Origin: a virus
Direction: 5' to 3' (one strand)
Virus record (IMG/VR): IMGVR_UViG_3300030406_000846
Location: 1-23,473 of that record
DNA: 23,473 nt
The position numbers and the translations under genes were made by a program. This document shows positions 1-6,716 of the stretch, piece by piece (position 1 is the stretch's first letter; every line of letters starts with the position of its first letter). Under the pieces are notes generated by a model. That model made no database searches. It was not told the DNA's origin and was given only the letters and a program-made list of their open reading frames with translations.

Positions 1-228
1 AAGCTGATCTCCTACAGAAGCATAGACTGTAGATCCATTAGTGGTACGATCTGACTTGTATTTGATTGCTAATGCAGCATCGTCTAAAGCTTTCCTGGCT
101 GCTGCCACCTTCGCATCGTCTAATGTGACTTTATTACCGTCAGCATCAAACGCTCCAGCAGAATCGTCAATCGTTACGACAGGTTTTGCTTCAGATTTGT
201 ATGCTTCGTAAATCGCTTCGTGATCCAT
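1..228 (-). CDS. Partial fibre-associated tail assembly chaperone-like protein (3' end outside window)
   Basis: Open from an ATG at 228 to base 1 with no stop, so 76 N-terminal residues are visible and the C-terminus is missing. The start has a GGAG Shine-Dalgarno sequence at 236-239, seven bases upstream. The protein starts MDHEAIYEAYKSEAK and ends, at the window edge, with TVYASVGDQL. In between is an Asp/Ala-rich, probably helical stretch (LDDAKVAAARKALDDAALA). The YxSxGDQL ending is the beginning of the signature that in small fibre-associated tail assembly chaperones continues as QLDxLYxD. The 108-residue protein at 3721-4047 shows a related motif. It is the last gene visible in the fibre block, a usual place for such factors. 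The role is inferred from position and this partial motif. Confidence 0.6.
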   Translation of the reverse strand, partial: MDHEAIYEAYKSEAKPVVTIDDSAGAFDADGNKVTLDDAKVAAARKALDDAALAIKYKSDRTTNGSTVYASVGDQL

Positions 229-264
229 AAAAAAACTCCGTTTTACAATAATTTTAACTTAACA

Positions 265-882
265 TCAAGTGTTTGGCTCAAACTCCAAAACTTGAATACT
301 TGAACAAGGTCTTGCAATATAATTAGCATCAGTTGCATCAACGGTTCTATTTAAATAAACTGTATTGGTAGTATTATTTGAGTGACTTAATCTTACAGAA
401 TATGTTGTAGCATTTGTACTTGCTGCTTGAATTATTGTTTGAAAACTTTGATTAAAAGCATGTGAATTAGATGCTAATGCTTGTGTAGTTACTCTGCTCA
501 AATTACTTGCAGCATCACCTATAGCAGTCGAGACTGAACCTCCTATATAAAGAAGTGCTTTTATAGTCATAAAGCCAGAGTAATCACACCCACAATTTAT
601 GCTATAAGAAATTAATAATTTATTGTTGGTACTACTTGCAGTATGTGAAACTGAAATAGCATCACCACTTACACCAGCTTGGCCTAAACTTGCACTAAAC
701 GTATCCGTTTTTAAAGTATGAGAATAATTTACTAATTTACCTACACTTGAATTTGACGTAAGAATTGTTCCATCTGCTACATCAGGCAAAGTAAAAACTC
801 TATCATTACCAGAAGAAGAGGGTGCTTGTAAGCTAACTGACCCACCACCTGATGCTGCATTAAGCTTAATCTTTCCTGTCAT
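265..882 (-). CDS. Small tail fibre / jelly-roll-like structural protein (paralogue 1)
   Basis: A 205-residue protein. Its N-terminal module (IKL...GG..V....APSS...R.FTLP..ADG.ILT, about residues 5-43) is shared with the protein at 3080-3718. The junction KTDTFS near residue 58 begins a C-terminal beta-rich module containing SGDAISVSHTASSTNNKLLI, again shared with 3080-3718 and less closely with 879-1418. The protein ends with the relic of a shared pattern (VYLNR...SSIQVLEFE). Such proteins recur in fibre regions of marine phages and are probably trimeric, bead-like fibre heads; that fold is inferred. The start overlaps the previous stop as ATGA, preceded by GGAGG. A gap of 36 bases with nothing recognisable separates it from the next gene. 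No enzyme motif is visible. Confidence 0.75.
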   Translation of the reverse strand: MTGKIKLNAASGGGSVSLQAPSSSGNDRVFTLPDVADGTILTSNSSVGKLVNYSHTLKTDTFSASLGQAGVSGDAISVSHTASSTNNKLLISYSINCGCDYSGFMTIKALLYIGGSVSTAIGDAASNLSRVTTQALASNSHAFNQSFQTIIQAASTNATTYSVRLSHSNNTTNTVYLNRTVDATDANYIARPCSSIQVLEFEPNT

Positions 883-894
883 GCTGCTACCTCC
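879..894 (-). repeat. Repeated 16-base ribosome-binding/start junction, copy 1
   Basis: The minus strand reads GGAGGTAGCAGCATGA. It encodes the last residues (EVAA, stop) of the upstream fibre protein and supplies the GGAGG Shine-Dalgarno plus ATG of the downstream one. An identical copy lies at 3080-3095, at the junction of two other fibre genes; flanking bases differ. Confidence 0.8.
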
Positions 895-1418
895 ATTATT
901 GTAAATATTGAGGTTGATCTCGCGTCATCACCACCCTCTCTTCTGTTTATATATAAAGTAGAAGTTTGTGCATTACCATATAGTTTATATGTATGTGAAT
1001 TTGTATCACTAACTTGGTGCAAATATGAATGTGTTACATGATTTATTTGATCTCCTACAATTGCACTTGTACTTGCTTTGTTATAAGTAGCAAACCAAGC
1101 ATTTATAGATGATCCCCCAGTTCCATTAGCACCAGTTATTTCAGAAGAACCATCATATAATTTTCCATAAAAAATAGCATTTATTTCAGTACTCCATGCA
1201 ACATCTACTTGTATTAATAATTTATTTGTTGAAGCAGTAGGTGTTATGGTTGCATTTAATCCTGTAATTTCAGAAAAAGTATTATATGTATTAGCACTAA
1301 AAGTGTCTTTTTTAACTGTTTGAACAACTTGAATAATAGACCCACTAGACATTGCTGAATCTGGTAAGGCTGCTAGTCCTGTTACTGCTCCTGTTTGTCC
1401 GTTGATTGATACTGGCAT
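879..1418 (-). CDS. Small tail fibre / jelly-roll-like structural protein (paralogue 2)
   Basis: A 179-residue protein. The short N-terminal module MPVSINGQTGAVTGLAALPD differs from those of its paralogues, but from about residue 27 it rejoins them with SGSIIQVVQTVKKDTFS, almost the same as GNIIQVVQTVKTDTFS in 3080-3718. The rest is a beta-rich domain with ITPTASTNKLLIQVDV and an ending LYINRREGGDDARSTSIFTIMEVAA-like, close to the ending of 3080-3718. It overlaps its upstream neighbour as TAATG and its downstream neighbour as ATGA, which favours translational coupling. I infer a trimeric fibre-tip or bead domain. Function is judged from position and repeated modules, not from a catalytic motif. 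Confidence 0.75.
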   Translation of the reverse strand: MPVSINGQTGAVTGLAALPDSAMSSGSIIQVVQTVKKDTFSANTYNTFSEITGLNATITPTASTNKLLIQVDVAWSTEINAIFYGKLYDGSSEITGANGTGGSSINAWFATYNKASTSAIVGDQINHVTHSYLHQVSDTNSHTYKLYGNAQTSTLYINRREGGDDARSTSIFTIMEVAA

Positions 1419-1720
1419 TAGACCACCGTAAATGTTGAACCAGAAGGTATAGTCAAAGTATAAGTCGCCATTGAAAATTCGCCCGCCACCATTCCATTTT
1501 TACCAGTTCCAACTGTAATATTTCCAGTAGCAGTCGTAGGGTTTTGAAATATATCATCAGTAACTCCACTTGCAGGGATTGATATTGCATTAGTGGAAGC
1601 AGCAGTTATTCTGCCCTGTGCATCAACTGTGATAGCTGGTATTGCAGAAGCAGAACCATAACTCCCTGCTGAAACAGCAGTATTTGCAAGTCCACCTGAT
1701 TGTGTTTTGGTTAATCCCAT
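1418..1720 (-). CDS. Short tail fibre protein with fibre-shaft repeat motif
   Basis: A 100-residue protein. Residues about 18-42 carry the fibre motif GSYGSASAIPAITVDAQGRI, widespread in phage side-tail fibres where it forms a short beta repeat. The C-terminus TLTIPSGSTFTVV resembles that of the 689-residue fibre (VTVTIPSGSRYVVL), which suggests a common trimerising or end-capping beta motif. Start and stop both overlap neighbours as TAATG. The upstream GAGG, eight bases before the ATG, lies inside the C-terminal codons of the 58-residue gene. The protein is short for a fibre and may attach to, or cap, a neighbouring one. Confidence 0.75.
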   Translation of the reverse strand: MGLTKTQSGGLANTAVSAGSYGSASAIPAITVDAQGRITAASTNAISIPASGVTDDIFQNPTTATGNITVGTGKNGMVAGEFSMATYTLTIPSGSTFTVV

Positions 1721-1896
1721 TAGTCAGCCTCGTTAATAGTAATTGTACCAGCAGAAACTTGAGCCATTATTTCTGCATAATCTTTATTGCCTTCCGATAT
1801 TGGAACTGAACACTTAATACCATCAATAGTTGCAGATATAGCACTATTTTCTGTGTCGCCTTCAAATTTAATGTATTTTGCGTTAGTGATAATCAT
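1720..1896 (-). CDS. Small conserved fibre-region protein (58 residues)
   Basis: This fills the gap between two fibre genes. It reads from ATG at 1896 to TAA at 1720, starting MIITNAKYIKFEGD and ending SAGTITINEAD. The start overlaps the preceding stop as ATGA and the stop overlaps the next start as TAATG, the same junction style as neighbouring genes, which strongly supports it as real. The pattern NAKYI...IDG....VP...GN..YAEIM.QV.AGT.TI..AD is one I associate with small proteins in marine phage fibre clusters. Its function is not known to me; a fibre-assembly or attachment role is a guess from context. Confidence 0.75.
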   Translation of the reverse strand: MIITNAKYIKFEGDTENSAISATIDGIKCSVPISEGNKDYAEIMAQVSAGTITINEAD

Positions 1897-3083
1897 AGTT
1901 CTGCGTCTGCTGTGTATTGAAATGTAAAAGCTGGATGGGTTGTATCAGTTGCCATATAACCGATCATTCTTTGGCAACCCGAACTAGGTTGTGTATTAAG
2001 TCCAACCAAAGTATCTGAATTGTATTTGCTTACATTACCAGCAGTGTTTGCAACTCCATCCCTAGCAGGATAAAAAACTATTGTAGGTTGATCTCTCATA
2101 AGAACTGGAAAGTTACCTTCATAAAATGCTCTGTCTTGATCTCCGTCAAGACATTTTGCTGGAACTGCACCATATTGACAATATGTAGCAACCCCTGGGA
2201 ACCATTCCTGTGGTTGACCAATATCACCGCTTTTATGGAAATACCTTTGACACCTTCTTAATTCATCTGAAAAAGTTAAAAATTCAAATGAGGTGGCATA
2301 ATCCGAAACCTCTAATTGAACTCCTGTCAGTTCAAATGTTGCATTATTGGTTGTGTACCATGTTGAAGTAAAGTCAGGCATTCTCTCAGCACTATCATAT
2401 ACTGCCCATTGATTTAAAGTCGCATTGCTTCCTGTATTACTTGTTCCCGCAAATTGAAACCATGATATTCTTAAACCTTCTCCAGTATCATTATCAAACT
2501 GTAAATTACTATTTCCTTGAATTGTTTTTGTAATTTTAGTCCAAGTATTAGCAGTTAAAGAACCTGTTTCAAAAGGATAATTGTATGCAGTTCCATCGCT
2601 AGTTTTTATATGACCAAAAAAGTTTTGGGCAACACTTGATTTCACCCAAAAAGATAATGTAATAAAACTAGATGATGAAGTATAATTCCAACCGCTATTT
2701 GCAATATCTTGAGCTTCTATACGATGGATTATATTAACTCTATCAACAACACCAGCACCACTTGTTTGGTTTCCGTTAGTAACTTTAAATGCTTTTCTAA
2801 ATCCTAATGTGTAAGGTGTAGTACCACTCGCTACATCAACTTGTGATTGTGTTGGGTTTTCATCAGGTTGATTTAAGCCAACAGAAAATCTATCAATAGT
2901 TTGATGACCAGAGGAAGTAGATGACGTTCCCCTTTGGGCTATTCTCATATCTCCATTAATCGTGAGTCGTCTATTACTTAGGTTATTAGTAATGTTGGCA
3001 GTACACGTTCCATCGTTAGCTAACGTGATCGCATCGCTTGATGCACTAATTCCCTGTAACGCTCCAACTTTTAAGGTACTCAT
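1893..3083 (-). CDS. Tail fibre / putative receptor-binding protein
   Basis: A 396-residue protein. It opens with a short head (MSTLKVGALQGISASSDAIT, then ITLANDGT) typical of marine phage fibre heads. Residues about 37-52 carry the motif RRLTINGDMRIAQRGTS, recurrent in tail fibre proteins of cyanophages and other marine phages. The middle (about 100-260) is beta-rich with aromatic residues (FITLSFWVKSS, WTKITKTI, FELTGVQLEV), like a carbohydrate-binding jelly roll. The C-terminal third contains LRRCQRYFHKS, another frequent element of these fibres. No polysaccharide-degrading catalytic motif is evident. The start uses the repeated GGAGG junction at 3080-3095. It is a good candidate receptor-binding fibre; the ligand cannot be read from sequence. 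Confidence 0.8.
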   Translation of the reverse strand: MSTLKVGALQGISASSDAITLANDGTCTANITNNLSNRRLTINGDMRIAQRGTSSTSSGHQTIDRFSVGLNQPDENPTQSQVDVASGTTPYTLGFRKAFKVTNGNQTSGAGVVDRVNIIHRIEAQDIANSGWNYTSSSSFITLSFWVKSSVAQNFFGHIKTSDGTAYNYPFETGSLTANTWTKITKTIQGNSNLQFDNDTGEGLRISWFQFAGTSNTGSNATLNQWAVYDSAERMPDFTSTWYTTNNATFELTGVQLEVSDYATSFEFLTFSDELRRCQRYFHKSGDIGQPQEWFPGVATYCQYGAVPAKCLDGDQDRAFYEGNFPVLMRDQPTIVFYPARDGVANTAGNVSKYNSDTLVGLNTQPSSGCQRMIGYMATDTTHPAFTFQYTADAEL

Positions 3084-3095
3084 GCTGCTACCTCC
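3080..3095 (-). repeat. Repeated 16-base ribosome-binding/start junction, copy 2
   Basis: The minus strand reads GGAGGTAGCAGCATGA, identical to the copy at 879-894. It forms the last codons of one fibre gene (EVAA, stop) and the Shine-Dalgarno plus start of the next, with an ATGA overlap. Confidence 0.8.
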
Positions 3096-3718
3096 TCTAA
3101 AGTTATTATTGATGTGCTTCTAAAATGATGAACTACGTTAGCATCACCAGCACCTCTATTCAGATATAGAGTTCTACTAGCAGTACTATCTAAATTTACA
3201 AGTCTGTAAGAGTAAGTAACGCTACTTGTACTTGATGGAAAATGTAAAAATTCGTGACCTATCATCAATTGATGTGCAGTAGCAGAACTGCTATTTAATT
3301 GACCTCCTGTAGCAACTCTTGATCTACTGGCAGAAGCGTCACCTGTAGAGCCAGTAATTTCAGTTCCATCAGCATATATAACAATACCTATTCTATTATT
3401 ATTTGAACAAGAAACTGACAAAACTCCTCTTATTAAAACTTTGTTAGAAGTACTTGAAGGTGTTATAGAAGCTGAGATTGCATCACCTGATACACCTCCA
3501 CTTGTATTACCTGTTGCTGAAGCAGCAAATGAAAAAGTATCAGTTTTAACTGTTTGTACAACTTGAATAATATTACCTGTTTTTGGATTGGTCGTAGTGA
3601 GCATTTCCCCATCAGCATTGCCAGGTAAAGTTATGGTTCGATTTGCAGCAGGGTTAGAACTAGGCGCTGATATTATCACCCCATTACCACCGCTATGTAC
3701 TAATTTTATCTGGCTCAT
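3080..3718 (-). CDS. Small tail fibre / jelly-roll-like structural protein (paralogue 3)
   Basis: A 212-residue protein built from modules seen elsewhere in the window. Residues 1-42 (MSQIKLVHSGGNGVIISAPS, then RTITLPGNADGEMLT) match the head of 265-882. GNIIQVVQTVKTDTFS matches 879-1418. The beta-rich domain contains SGDAISASITPSSTSNKVLI. The end, RTLYLNRG...RSTSIITLEEVAA, matches 879-1418. It is therefore the most complete of the three related proteins. A trimeric jelly-roll bead or fibre tip is inferred from the alternation of short hydrophobic strands and the lack of catalytic motifs. It sits between the 108-residue chaperone-like gene and the 396-residue fibre, with a 2-base gap upstream. 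Confidence 0.75.
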   Translation of the reverse strand: MSQIKLVHSGGNGVIISAPSSNPAANRTITLPGNADGEMLTTTNPKTGNIIQVVQTVKTDTFSFAASATGNTSGGVSGDAISASITPSSTSNKVLIRGVLSVSCSNNNRIGIVIYADGTEITGSTGDASASRSRVATGGQLNSSSATAHQLMIGHEFLHFPSSTSSVTYSYRLVNLDSTASRTLYLNRGAGDANVVHHFRSTSIITLEEVAA

Positions 3719-3720
3719 AA

Positions 3721-4047
3721 TTAGCTAGGCTTTGGGTAATCTGATTTAATTTTAGCAATACCATCTTTCCATGTCGTTGTTCCATTAACACTATCCCAAT
3801 ATTGTTGATCCAGTTGTGTTTGCCAATCAGGATATTCTGCTGTTCTTTTTTGTTTATATTCATTAGCATTTTTCCATGCTGTAAAAGCTGCATTTAATTC
3901 ATCATCCGTAGGTTGTGAATCTTTATTAGCAGAATCCCATTCAATTATTTTATGAGGAACTACATTTTGATCTAATCTATAACGATTGGCATTTTTACCA
4001 AGTTGCAATAAAGCTAAATTTATGTCTGTATCTGAATTTATTGCCAT
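3721..4047 (-). CDS. Probable fibre-associated tail assembly chaperone
   Basis: A 108-residue protein with no hydrophobic or export segment. The C-terminal half has KRTAEYPDWQTQLDQQYWDS, then NGTTTWKDGIAKIKSDYPKPS. The combination AxYP....QLDxxYWD..NGTTTW...I..IKxxYPKP is that of the phage tail assembly chaperone-like family found next to tail fibre genes in many phages. The N-terminal half (NRYRLDQNVVPHKIIEWDSANKDSQPTDDEL) looks like the usual variable leader. The Shine-Dalgarno AAGGAGG lies in the end of the upstream gene (4050-4634), ten bases before the ATG. A role in folding or attaching the fibres encoded around it is inferred. Confidence 0.65.
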   Translation of the reverse strand: MAINSDTDINLALLQLGKNANRYRLDQNVVPHKIIEWDSANKDSQPTDDELNAAFTAWKNANEYKQKRTAEYPDWQTQLDQQYWDSVNGTTTWKDGIAKIKSDYPKPS

Positions 4048-4049
4048 GA

Positions 4050-4634
4050 TTATGCCTCCTTAAATATTTTTACAAGAGTATAGATTTCAGTACCAAAATC
4101 AGATGCATTTCCTAATCCAAGACTAGACTCAGTTGTAGAACATTGATGTTGAATTTCATAAATATTGTTTGCAGATATTGTTATACGAGCCGCACCATCT
4201 GAATCATTTTGGTCGCCATCAGCACCAGTATCGCTAGTTGTGCTTTTTCCATATTGAACTACAGCAGAGCCTGTAATGTCATATAAACGTGACTGATGTC
4301 TCCCACACCTCATTGCTGGACATGACCATTCAATTAAATAAGAACCAGCAGCTAATGTAAATTGATTACTTGAAATAGAAACTATACTATCTGTATCTGT
4401 TATCTCAGTATTTAAATCTCTTGTTCTCCAATCTCCGCTAGTAAATGTACCACCGTCTGTAGTGCTTGATTTTTGATCACAAATAATTGCATAACTTGTA
4501 AAAGTTTTAGATCCTATCTTAGGTGCTGTAACAGAATCAGCAGCAAGCATATCGGTATCAACAATACCGTCTGGTAGTCCTCCTACTGCTACCCCACTTA
4601 TAACATTTGTTGTTCCATTAAATACTAAAGCCAT
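4050..4634 (-). CDS. Tail fibre protein with C1q/TNF-like jelly-roll-like domain
   Basis: A 194-residue protein. The N-terminal 45 residues (MALVFNGTTNVISGVAVGGL, then IVDTDMLAADSVTAPKIGS) form the shaft-like leader common in phage fibres, where D.DMLA.DSVT.PKI repeats. Residues about 45-194 form a beta-rich domain with FTLAAGSYLIEWSCPAMRCG, then HQSRLYDITGSAVV and TISANNIYEIQHQC; strand order and the closing YTLVKIFKEA resemble C1q/TNF-type jelly rolls found at fibre tips. Three cysteine-containing strands are visible. It is probably an accessory receptor-binding tip. A TAGGAGG at the end of the upstream 689-residue fibre serves as both stop and ribosome-binding site. Confidence 0.7.
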   Translation of the reverse strand: MALVFNGTTNVISGVAVGGLPDGIVDTDMLAADSVTAPKIGSKTFTSYAIICDQKSSTTDGGTFTSGDWRTRDLNTEITDTDSIVSISSNQFTLAAGSYLIEWSCPAMRCGRHQSRLYDITGSAVVQYGKSTTSDTGADGDQNDSDGAARITISANNIYEIQHQCSTTESSLGLGNASDFGTEIYTLVKIFKEA

Positions 4635-4644
4635 AATTTACCTC

Positions 4645-6714
4645 CTATAACACAACATAACGTGAACCTGATGGAATGGTAACTGTTACTCCATTAGCTA
4701 CTGTAATAATTCCAACACTAAATCCTGATTTGTTTGTAGTCATTGTGTAATTATTTGAAATTGTTAGCGAGTTTTCTGTAACGCAACCATCCGCTTTCTG
4801 TGATGAAACTCCTGTCAAGGCAGATCCATCAATAGCTGGTAACGCTCCAGTAAGTGCAGAAGAGGGTAAGTTGGTTAAACTTGCACCCGATCCACTAAAT
4901 ATAGTCGCAGCAAGTAATCCTGTAGCAGCATTAAAGGTAAGATTTGATCCTGATTTAAGTGCCAAGTCTCCTGTTGCAGCAGTAGCGAACAAGGGAAAAC
5001 AGGTGGTGTCAGAACTTTCATCAGCAATCGTTGATGTACTTGCATTTCCAACCGCTATCTGAGTTCCCATATTGACAATGAAATATGTAGAACCGCTAGG
5101 AGGAGCAGAATCAAAGATAATATCTGTACCACTTACAACATATCCATCTGTCATATCTCCCTGTCCAGTTCCATCATTAGGTTGTTGCATGACACCATTG
5201 ATTGAGACTCGTAAGATCTCTGCATTTACAGGTGTTACTGCTGTACTTGTACCCTTCGTGACAAGCTTGAATCTATAAGCAGTACCATTAAAGGTTGCAG
5301 ATCCTCCACCAGTTCCAGAAGATGATGCAATATCTAATAAATCAGCACTTCCTGTACCGCCAGTAGAACCTCCGATTTCTCCCCATGAACTACCATCATA
5401 TCCTTCAAATTCTGATGTTTGACTATTAAATCTGAACATACCAGCAGAGGGAGAACCAGGTCTTTGGGCAGTCGTACCAGCAGCAATATCAATAGCTCCT
5501 GTACCTGTCATCAAAATATTGTCACTAACAGTAAATGTGCCAGTAACGTCCATATTCCCGCTAACACTCAAGCTAGATAAGAGAGTTCCTGTAGCTGTTG
5601 CAGAGTTTGTTGCTACACTATTACCCATCAACGAATGAGATGAACATTGGTAATGAATTACCATTGGAGTCGTATCACCTACAACAATCTGTGTATATGC
5701 ACCACTAGAGCCAGCAGTTCCGTTTGTTGTTACGTTTGTTGTATATGCTGTAGTTTTATTTGCGTCAAGATAAAAACGAAGAGGATGACCATTATTACTA
5801 TTATCTGATTGGTCAAATTTATATGTTCTACCTGGTGTAAGAGTTAAGAATGGTGCTTCCTTACCATCAATCTTATACCCATTACTTGACCCACTTCCGT
5901 TATATCTATGGGCTGCTGTTTTACTTGCAACTGTAACGGTAAAAGTTTTTATCGATCCAGTATATGTAGCATGAGTAGAAGCAAAACCTCTAATATTACC
6001 GTCATCAGTAAGAGTTAAAGTTCCTGTAAAATTAGGATCTGCATTTTGACCTGGAGCGACCCAAGATAAAACTCCACTTGCATTACTGGACAACACATAT
6101 CCACTTACACTCGCATCTGTAGCTGGTAATGTCCAAATTAAATTAGATGCAACTGTAGCTGGAGATTTAAAACCTACATAATGAGAAGAGTCATTATCTA
6201 AATATCTAAATTCTTTCTGACCAGAAACAGAAATATGCTCACTACTTGTCCAAGAATCTGTTGCATTTAACCAGTTAAAAGTTTTATCGCTTGCACCTTT
6301 TAGAGTTAAACCTCCTTCATTAGCAGTTGTATCAGAAGGAGTACTGACTTTTCCAAGCGTAATATTTTTATCTTCAACATCAAGGTTAGTAGTGTTTATA
6401 GTTGTAGTTGTTCCATTAACAGTAAGATCACCAGGAATGTTTACAAGGCCAGTAGCACTTATAGTCATTCGACCTACCCCTGCTGTACTGAAAGTCAAAG
6501 TATCAGAACCACCACTTATTCCAGAATTATTATCAGAATTAAAACTAAATGATGGAGCAGCAGCCGATCCATCAGGTGCTTTACTTAGTAAATTTGAATA
6601 TGCAATCTTTTTGTTTTTATCAGCACCAGTAGCACTTTGATCTATTATTGGTAGCGTATCTGTAGCTGCTGGAGCAGTTAAGGCGGTAAATTCTGATATT
6701 TTGCGATTTGTCAT
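4645..6714 (-). CDS. Large modular tail fibre with embedded cupredoxin-like domain
   Basis: A 689-residue protein. Residues 1-44 (RKISEFTALTAPAATDTLPI) are a short fibre-head motif. Residues 94-121 (GDLTVNGTTTTINTTNLDVE) are a marine-phage fibre motif common in cyanophages. Residues about 250-370 form a cupredoxin-like module with possible copper ligands H310, C357, H360 and M363 (see separate entry). Residues 413-448 (GTTAQRPG..., EFEGYDGSSWGEI) repeat a module also present in the collar fibre next door. Residues 455-552 form another recurrent fibre domain (LRVSINGVMQQPN, DIIFDSAPPSGSTYF). The C-terminus VTVTIPSGSRYVVL resembles that of 1418-1720. It follows the collar fibre with a 2-base gap. 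A structural fibre role is well supported; the purpose of the copper-like module is unknown. Confidence 0.85.
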   Translation of the reverse strand: MTNRKISEFTALTAPAATDTLPIIDQSATGADKNKKIAYSNLLSKAPDGSAAAPSFSFNSDNNSGISGGSDTLTFSTAGVGRMTISATGLVNIPGDLTVNGTTTTINTTNLDVEDKNITLGKVSTPSDTTANEGGLTLKGASDKTFNWLNATDSWTSSEHISVSGQKEFRYLDNDSSHYVGFKSPATVASNLIWTLPATDASVSGYVLSSNASGVLSWVAPGQNADPNFTGTLTLTDDGNIRGFASTHATYTGSIKTFTVTVASKTAAHRYNGSGSSNGYKIDGKEAPFLTLTPGRTYKFDQSDNSNNGHPLRFYLDANKTTAYTTNVTTNGTAGSSGAYTQIVVGDTTPMVIHYQCSSHSLMGNSVATNSATATGTLLSSLSVSGNMDVTGTFTVSDNILMTGTGAIDIAAGTTAQRPGSPSAGMFRFNSQTSEFEGYDGSSWGEIGGSTGGTGSADLLDIASSSGTGGGSATFNGTAYRFKLVTKGTSTAVTPVNAEILRVSINGVMQQPNDGTGQGDMTDGYVVSGTDIIFDSAPPSGSTYFIVNMGTQIAVGNASTSTIADESSDTTCFPLFATAATGDLALKSGSNLTFNAATGLLAATIFSGSGASLTNLPSSALTGALPAIDGSALTGVSSQKADGCVTENSLTISNNYTMTTNKSGFSVGIITVANGVTVTIPSGSRYVVL
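5605..5967 (-). other. Cupredoxin-like module within the 689-residue tail fibre
   Basis: This segment encodes about residues 250-370. It shows YKIDGKEAPFLTLTPGRTYK, then FDQSDNSNNGHPLRFY with H310, and after about 45 residues IHYQCSSHSLMGN with C357, H360 and M363. An upstream His and a late Cys-x2-His-x2-Met cluster on a beta-rich, roughly 110-residue unit is the arrangement of type 1 copper proteins; the short C-x2-H-x2-M spacing resembles that of some archaeal and microbial plastocyanin-like proteins. The ligands are seen in sequence; metal binding is inferred. Confidence 0.65.
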
Positions 6715-6716
6715 AA

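Noticed and set aside
3693-3893. Minus-strand 66-codon ORF overlapping the chaperone-like gene.
   Set aside because: It lies in another frame of a supported gene and has low-complexity composition.
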